A stretch of DNA of 64,000 bases from NCBI GenBank assembly GCA_016288215.1, contig JAEEYQ010000067.1, forward strand, positions 1 to 64,000. The letters are read 5' to 3'. This DNA is from Lentisphaeria bacterium. Lineage in GTDB: Bacteria; Verrucomicrobiota; Lentisphaeria; Oligosphaerales; Oligosphaeraceae. The notes below the pieces were generated by a model. The model ran no database searches, had not been told where the DNA came from, and worked only from the letters and a program-made list of their open reading frames with translations. Below are positions 59,863 to 64,000 of this stretch, one piece after another (positions within the stretch are counted from its first letter, which is position 1; the number at the start of each line of letters is the position of its first letter). Made by a program: the position numbers and the translations under genes.

Positions 59863-60627
59863 GTCCTCGTCCGCCGCCAACTGCTCGGCGACTTCATCGC
59901 TGATCTCCATGTCATTGAAGACTTCCTGCGCGTCATCGTAGTCTTCAAGGATGTCCAGGAACTTCTGCACCTGCCGCGCCACATTCACGTCCGTGATGGT
60001 GGTCACATTCTCCGGAATCATGGCCACGCTGGACTCGGACACCGGAATCTTGTTGTCCTCCAGAATCTTCAGGATGCTGCTGAAGCTTTCGGGCGGCCCG
60101 ATGATCTCCGCCACATCGTCGTCCACGGAAATGTCCTCCACGTCGGCGCCGCCATCCAGCAGGAGCTCGAAGAGCTTCTCTTCATTGGCGTTTTCGCCTT
60201 CAATGACGAAGCGGGCCTTGCGGTGGAACTTCCATGACACGGCGCCGCTGCCGGCCAGGCTGCAGTTGTGTTTGGTGAAGAAGGAACGGATGTCCGCCGC
60301 CGTGCGGTTCCGATTGTCCGAGAGGCAGTTGACGATGACCGCCACGCCGCCGGCCGCATAGCCTTCATAGCTCAGGGACTCCATCTGGACGCCGTCACCG
60401 CCGCCGCAGCCTTTCTTGATGGACCGCTCGATGTTGTCATTGGGCATGTTGGCCGCCTTGGCCGCCGCGATGGCGGAGCGCAGACGGGCGTTCAGGGCGG
60501 GATCGCCGCCGCCTTCTTTGGCGGCCATGATGATTTCCTTGCTCACCCGAGAGAAGATTTTGCCGCGCTTTGCGTCGGCAGCGCCTTTTTTATGCTTGAT
60601 GGTAGACCATTTATTGTGGCCGGACAT
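59860..60627 (-). CDS. yebC: YebC/PmpR-family protein
   Basis: A 255-aa cytosolic protein of the YebC family, long described as a transcriptional regulator and also linked to translation of difficult proline stretches. The N-terminus SGHNKWSTIKHKKGAADAKRGKIFSRV and the NARLRSAIAAAKAANMPNDNIERSIKKG block are diagnostic. Acidic C-terminal domain 2-3 follows as usual. ATG 60627 has AAGGAG 6 bp upstream. The frame extends two codons further to 60633 without need. It has its own promoter. Confidence 0.95.
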   Translation of the reverse strand: MSGHNKWSTIKHKKGAADAKRGKIFSRVSKEIIMAAKEGGGDPALNARLRSAIAAAKAANMPNDNIERSIKKGCGGGDGVQMESLSYEGYAAGGVAVIVNCLSDNRNRTAADIRSFFTKHNCSLAGSGAVSWKFHRKARFVIEGENANEEKLFELLLDGGADVEDISVDDDVAEIIGPPESFSSILKILEDNKIPVSESSVAMIPENVTTITDVNVARQVQKFLDILEDYDDAQEVFNDMEISDEVAEQLAADED

Positions 60628-60656
60628 ACACAACTCCTTGCTTAAATGACCTTTAT

Positions 60657-60685
60657 TCTATACCATATTCTATATATAAAGACAA
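60657..60685 (-). promoter_or_regulatory. sigma-70-type promoter of yebC
   Basis: Minus-strand TTGTCT (60680-60685) and TATAGA (60657-60662) with 17 bp between, about 30 bp before the yebC start codon. Confidence 0.65.
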
Positions 60686-60829
60686 CATGACAGCCGATGG
60701 GTCCCCTTAAAGCCGGAGACACGGCAAAAATTTAAGCCATATTCCGCAATTTTCCACTTGACAGCTTAAGAAAAGACAAAGTTGTGTCATTTTCTTTCGC
60801 TTTGCGACATGAGACGACTCCGCGACGGC

Positions 60830-61990
60830 CTACTGCATGATTACCATGTTGTCCCGATGGACGGCCACCTCGTCCACCGGCGTGTGGCCCAGCAGCTCCT
60901 TCAGACGGGAGGTGTGGGCTCCGCAGATCAGAGACAGGTCCGCCGTGGAGAAATTCACGATGCCTCTGGCGATTTCCGTCCCGTCCAGGCCGATGATCCG
61001 AACGGCGTCCCCCCGCTTGAAGATGCCCCGCAGCCCAATGACACCGCCTGGAAGCAGGCTCTTTCCCGATGCCGTAAGTGCCTTCTCCGCACCAGCATCC
61101 ACAATCAGCGTCCCCTGAATTTGCGCGAAGAAGGCCAGATAGCGCTGCCATGCATGCATGCGCAGCCGCCGCGAGGGGCGGAACAGCGTGCCCACGTCAT
61201 CGCCGTTGAAGACGCTGCGGATGATGGCGAAGTCATGTCCGTCCGCAATCCACAGACATTCGCCGCTGTTGGTGACGATGTCGGCCGCCAGCAGTTTGGT
61301 GTGCATGCCGCCGACGGAGAACCGGTTGCCGTCAGTGCCTTTGGCCATGGATCGGACGGTTTCATCCATCTCCATCATGACGCTGATGCGCTTTCCCAAG
61401 GCGCCGGTTTCCGGCTCCCGCTCCCGCATGCCGTCGATGGTGGTGAGCAGCAGCGTCAGCTCCGCGCGGCAGATTCCGGCGACCAAGGCCGCCAGCCGAT
61501 CATTGTCGCCGACTTTGATTTCGTCCACGCATACGGAGTCGTTTTCGTTGATGACCGGCAGGACATCCAAGTTCAGCAATTCGTTAAGGCATTGGGAGAC
61601 ACAGAGATGGCGCTCGCGGTCATGGAGGTCCGCCGCCGTCAGCAGCAGTTGGGCGCAGGAGAAACCATGGCGGCGGCAGGCTTCCACATAATACGTCATG
61701 AGCTGGCATTGGCCGACGGCGCCATGGGCCTGAAGCCCCGCCATGGATTTGGGCCGCGTCGGCGTCCCCAACTGGACCAGGCCGGTTCCGATGGCACCGG
61801 AGGACACCAGAATGACCTGCAGCCCCTTTTGCCGCAGCGAGGCGATTTCCGCCACCAGCTGGCCAATCCGCTCCTCTTCGGGTGCGCCGTCCATGTCCAG
61901 CAGCAGTCGGCTGCCCACCTTAATCACCACGCGATGCACCCCTTTAAGCAGGGTTTCCCGAATGCCGTTGTCCTCGTAATCGTATTTCAT
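60830..61990 (-). CDS. proB: glutamate 5-kinase
   Basis: First enzyme of proline synthesis, 386 aa, phosphorylating glutamate. The amino-acid kinase domain (residues about 20-270) shows VVIKVGSRLL, VSSGAIGTGLVQLG, PVINENDSVCVDEIKVGDNDRLAALVA and KGTDGNRFSVGGMHTKL (GTGGM-like). A C-terminal PUA domain (about 290-370; RIIGLDGTEIARGIVNFS) is present, as in the long bacterial form. ATG 61990 is preferred to TTG 62038, although no strong Shine-Dalgarno is seen. proA is not nearby. Confidence 0.92.
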   Translation of the reverse strand: MKYDYEDNGIRETLLKGVHRVVIKVGSRLLLDMDGAPEEERIGQLVAEIASLRQKGLQVILVSSGAIGTGLVQLGTPTRPKSMAGLQAHGAVGQCQLMTYYVEACRRHGFSCAQLLLTAADLHDRERHLCVSQCLNELLNLDVLPVINENDSVCVDEIKVGDNDRLAALVAGICRAELTLLLTTIDGMREREPETGALGKRISVMMEMDETVRSMAKGTDGNRFSVGGMHTKLLAADIVTNSGECLWIADGHDFAIIRSVFNGDDVGTLFRPSRRLRMHAWQRYLAFFAQIQGTLIVDAGAEKALTASGKSLLPGGVIGLRGIFKRGDAVRIIGLDGTEIARGIVNFSTADLSLICGAHTSRLKELLGHTPVDEVAVHRDNMVIMQ

Positions 61991-62128
61991 CTGAATGTTC
62001 CGACTCAATCTTGATGCAAAAACGGAATGCAAACACAAAATTTACACCCTGAACGCCCCTTGTGCAACTCCGCAATTTGCAATTCGCCATTTTCAGCAGA
62101 CTTCATGAAACATCTAAGTTACTGCATA

Positions 62129-63187
62129 TCAATAATTTACTACTATAATAGGCATCAGACTGTGGGGACCGATGACCTCCGGCACGGGTTCCCCCGACGC
62201 CGCGGCATCCACAAAGACGAAGGTCGTTTCGGGCAGGGTTTGAACCAACTTCTCCGCCAATGGCCGCCCTCCCACAAAGGCCGTGGTGGAAAGGACATCG
62301 GAAAGAACGCCGCGAGTCGTCACTACCGTGACGCCGGCCAGATAGTCGCAGGGATGGCCCGTGCGGGGATCCATGATGTGCCCCACCTTCTTGTCGCCTA
62401 ACATGCGGAACCGCTCGTAGTTGCCGCTGGTGGCGAGCATCTCGTGAGTGCAGGACAGCGTGCCCAAAATAACATGCGGTTTCATGGGATTGCGGACGCC
62501 GATGGTGAAGGCGGGATGCGCCTCGCCGCCCTGACAATGGATGTTGCCGCCCAAATTCAGAAGATAACAGGACAGGCCGGCCGTCTTCAGCAGATCGGCG
62601 GCCATATCCAACGCAAACCCTTTGGCAATGCCGCCGAAGTCGATGCGCATGCCCTCATGGGGGAACGCCACGGTGTGTTCCGCCTCGTCGATGCGCAGTT
62701 TGTCAAAGCCCACGTTCTTCAGCGCCGCCTGAATCTCCTCCTCCGTTGGGACGCCCCCCTTCTTTTCATGGAAGCCCCACAGATGCATCAGTGGGCCGAC
62801 GGTGACATCAAAGCAGCCTTCGCTGAGGGCGTGCGCCTCCTTGGCGGCCATCAGGATGTCCCACAGCATGGGCGAACAGCGAAAAGGGGCTTCATGGGCC
62901 GTGAGGTTGAGGCGGGACAGTTCGCTGGCCGGGTCATAGACGTTGATGGTGTCATGAAACTGACGCAGCCGCTGCTGCAGTTTCGCGTTGATGGGGTCCC
63001 CAAATTCCTTTGAGGTGCCATAGAGAGTCAGGCGGCCAAAGGTGTTGAAAATCTCAAAGTCATACGTGACAGGAACTTCCGTCGCGTGAGCATCAGCCGG
63101 ACGGGGGGACGTCCCCTGAAAATAGCGGGCGATGGCCCACAGGCCCAGCAGGCCCACGAGCACTCCAAAGACATGCCATTTTTTCAT
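62129..63187 (-). CDS. apbE: FAD:protein FMN transferase (ApbE)
   Basis: A 352-aa exported or lipid-free anchored enzyme that attaches FMN to Thr of target flavoproteins outside the cytoplasm. An N-terminal hydrophobic helix (VFGVLVGLLGLWAIARYF) anchors or exports it. Motifs: VYDPASELSRLN, FDVTVGPLMHLWGF, DFGGIAKGFALD near 215, YLLNLGGNIHC near 237, and a Mg-binding end region (GVLSDVLSTTAF). AGGA about 9 bp before ATG 63187, inside a copy of the palindromic motif. Targets (for example Rnf or Nqr) are not in the window. Confidence 0.92.
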   Translation of the reverse strand: MKKWHVFGVLVGLLGLWAIARYFQGTSPRPADAHATEVPVTYDFEIFNTFGRLTLYGTSKEFGDPINAKLQQRLRQFHDTINVYDPASELSRLNLTAHEAPFRCSPMLWDILMAAKEAHALSEGCFDVTVGPLMHLWGFHEKKGGVPTEEEIQAALKNVGFDKLRIDEAEHTVAFPHEGMRIDFGGIAKGFALDMAADLLKTAGLSCYLLNLGGNIHCQGGEAHPAFTIGVRNPMKPHVILGTLSCTHEMLATSGNYERFRMLGDKKVGHIMDPRTGHPCDYLAGVTVVTTRGVLSDVLSTTAFVGGRPLAEKLVQTLPETTFVFVDAAASGEPVPEVIGPHSLMPIIVVNY

Positions 63188-63222
63188 ATAAGTCATTCCT
63201 ACGCAATGAGTTATAGAAATTT
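63188..63222 (-). repeat. palindromic motif variant before apbE
   Basis: TTTCTATAACTCATTGCG followed by TAGGAATGACTTATATG on the minus strand. The outer halves match the stop-adjacent motif family, while the centre differs. Here the right half supplies the Shine-Dalgarno and start codon of apbE instead of following a stop. Confidence 0.45.
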
Positions 63223-63224
63223 CA

Positions 63225-63298
63225 AATCTAGAAGCTCTAGAAAATCTAGAAGCTCTAGAAAATCTAGAAGCTCTAGAAAATCTAGAAGTTCTAGAAGA
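63225..63298. repeat. CTAG-rich 18-bp tandem array
   Basis: Three perfect copies of TCTAGAAGCTCTAGAAAA and a fourth degenerate copy, all built from TCTAGAA-like heptads. The stretch holds about nine CTAG tetranucleotides. It lies between apbE and the YibE/F gene. Confidence 0.92.
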
Positions 63299-63324
63299 CT
63301 GATCACGAATGGGTTACAAAATTC

Positions 63325-64000
63325 TTATTCCGCATTTCCCTTGGCCTTGGTTTTATAGATCATGGCTCCGGCAAGAGCGGTGAAAGGGGCCACCAAAACC
63401 AGAGCGAAGCTGCCGATGAGCGTCTTGACCGCCTCGGAGGCCACATAAGGGTTGTTGATGAAGTCCACGGGGCGTGTCCCTTGGGCCGCAAAAGTCATCA
63501 TCAGCGTCAGATAGCTGCCCGAATAGGCCAACAGCAACGTGGTGGTCATGGTGCCGACCACGCTCTGTCCAATGCGCAATCCGGAGCCCATCAGCGCCTT
63601 ACGACTAATCTCCGGCTTGTGCAGCACAATCTCCTCCATGCCAGAGGCCACGTCCATGCCCAAATCCATGACCGCCCCCGAAGACGCGAGAATGATGGCC
63701 CCCGCAAACAGATTCTGGAGGTTCAGCGACTCAAATCCCGAATACAGAAGCACTTGCGAATATGGCATCACAGAGCCGTTCACATGGAAGAGGCGTGTGA
63801 ACAGCAGGGAAAGCGCACAGCCGGTCAGCACGCCAAGGAAGGAGCCACAGCAGGCGACCAGACACTTTCGCGTAAAGCCGGCCACCAAAAAGACGATGAC
63901 CACCGTCAGCAGACAAACCAGCCCGATGCAGGACCAAAGTGGTGAATAGCCTTTCAGGCAAAGGGGCACCACGATCTTCCAGATGGCGCAGCAACTGAAG
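63325..64000 (-). CDS. YibE/F-family membrane protein (partial)
   Basis: The C-terminal 224 residues of a multi-pass membrane protein; the frame stays open to the window edge, so the start lies beyond base 64000. At least five or six hydrophobic helices are present. Family signs are NLFAGAIILASSGAVMDLGMDVASGMEEI and GRSGL-like LRIGQSVVGTMTTTLLLAYSGSYL, typical of YibE/F-type proteins. Function is unknown in general. The stop TAA is followed by a weak version of the palindromic motif and the CTAG-rich array. Confidence 0.85.
   Translation of the reverse strand, partial: FSCCAIWKIVVPLCLKGYSPLWSCIGLVCLLTVVIVFLVAGFTRKCLVACCGSFLGVLTGCALSLLFTRLFHVNGSVMPYSQVLLYSGFESLNLQNLFAGAIILASSGAVMDLGMDVASGMEEIVLHKPEISRKALMGSGLRIGQSVVGTMTTTLLLAYSGSYLTLMMTFAAQGTRPVDFINNPYVASEAVKTLIGSFALVLVAPFTALAGAMIYKTKAKGNAE

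Noticed and set aside
63086-63358. 90-aa plus-strand ORF rich in Ser-Arg-Lys
   Set aside because: It is the translation of the CTAG-rich tandem array.

Overview
The window looks like part of an anaerobic, carbohydrate-degrading bacterium of the PVC superphylum, most likely Lentisphaerae (Victivallales-like). The clues are a pseudopilin with the N-terminal signature [20 protein letters not shown], an eukaryote-type (IleS2) isoleucyl-tRNA synthetase, a trimeric [FeFe]-hydrogenase (HydABC), an LpxC-like protein, many secreted sugar-active proteins, Gfo/Idh/MocA dehydrogenases, and dense families of intergenic repeats. The taxonomy is an inference from gene content, not a database result.

Layout. 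0.4-8.4 kb: ispD, arfB, an IscA-like protein, a YprB-like nuclease, a secreted transglutaminase-like protein, tlyA, argG and a Gfo/Idh/MocA oxidoreductase. 8.8-15.2 kb: LpxC-like protein and GspF-like protein (overlapping), an OleB/haloalkane-dehalogenase-like hydrolase, and two flavoproteins (a fumarate-reductase-type FAD protein and an Old Yellow Enzyme homologue). 15.5-29.3 kb: small proteins, paaK, a dehydrogenase plus secreted barrel protein, pyrC, a pseudopilin, a zinc-ribbon/acidic protein, topoisomerase IV subunits B and A, and a lipoprotein polysaccharide deacetylase. 29.7-41.7 kb (minus strand): a hybrid-membrane histidine kinase, ileS, two membrane proteins, def and hydCBA. 42.3-58.1 kb: polysaccharide catabolism (GH78, a secreted GH with LamG-type end, GH4, a Na+/solute symporter, further secreted barrel proteins, a second dehydrogenase/barrel-protein pair) enclosing a two-gene operon of an 81-aa protein and a TibC-type O-heptosyltransferase. 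58.2-64 kb (minus strand): nnrDE, yebC, proB, apbE and the end of a YibE/F-type membrane protein that runs off the window.

How the genes work together. The clearest operons are hydCBA (NAD- and ferredoxin-linked hydrogen metabolism), parE-parC, the LpxC-like/gspF pair, the small protein/heptosyltransferase pair, and the sugar-catabolic groups. Two separate places carry the same pair: a Gfo/Idh/MocA dehydrogenase followed by a secreted TIM-barrel-like protein of one paralogous family.

The unusual part of the window lies between and at the ends of genes. At least six repeat families are present: TAATTCC heptamer arrays, CCCGTCT arrays, CTAG-rich TCTAGAA arrays, GC-rich hairpin elements (including a 175-bp inverted pair 20 kb apart), a 220-bp element with imperfect terminal inverted repeats, and a palindromic motif that begins directly at gene stop codons. 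Several of these repeats form the stop codon and last residues of neighbouring genes. A signal-peptide ORF separated from a GH78 gene by a single in-frame TGA is another oddity. No tRNA, rRNA, CRISPR array, transposase or integrase was recognised.
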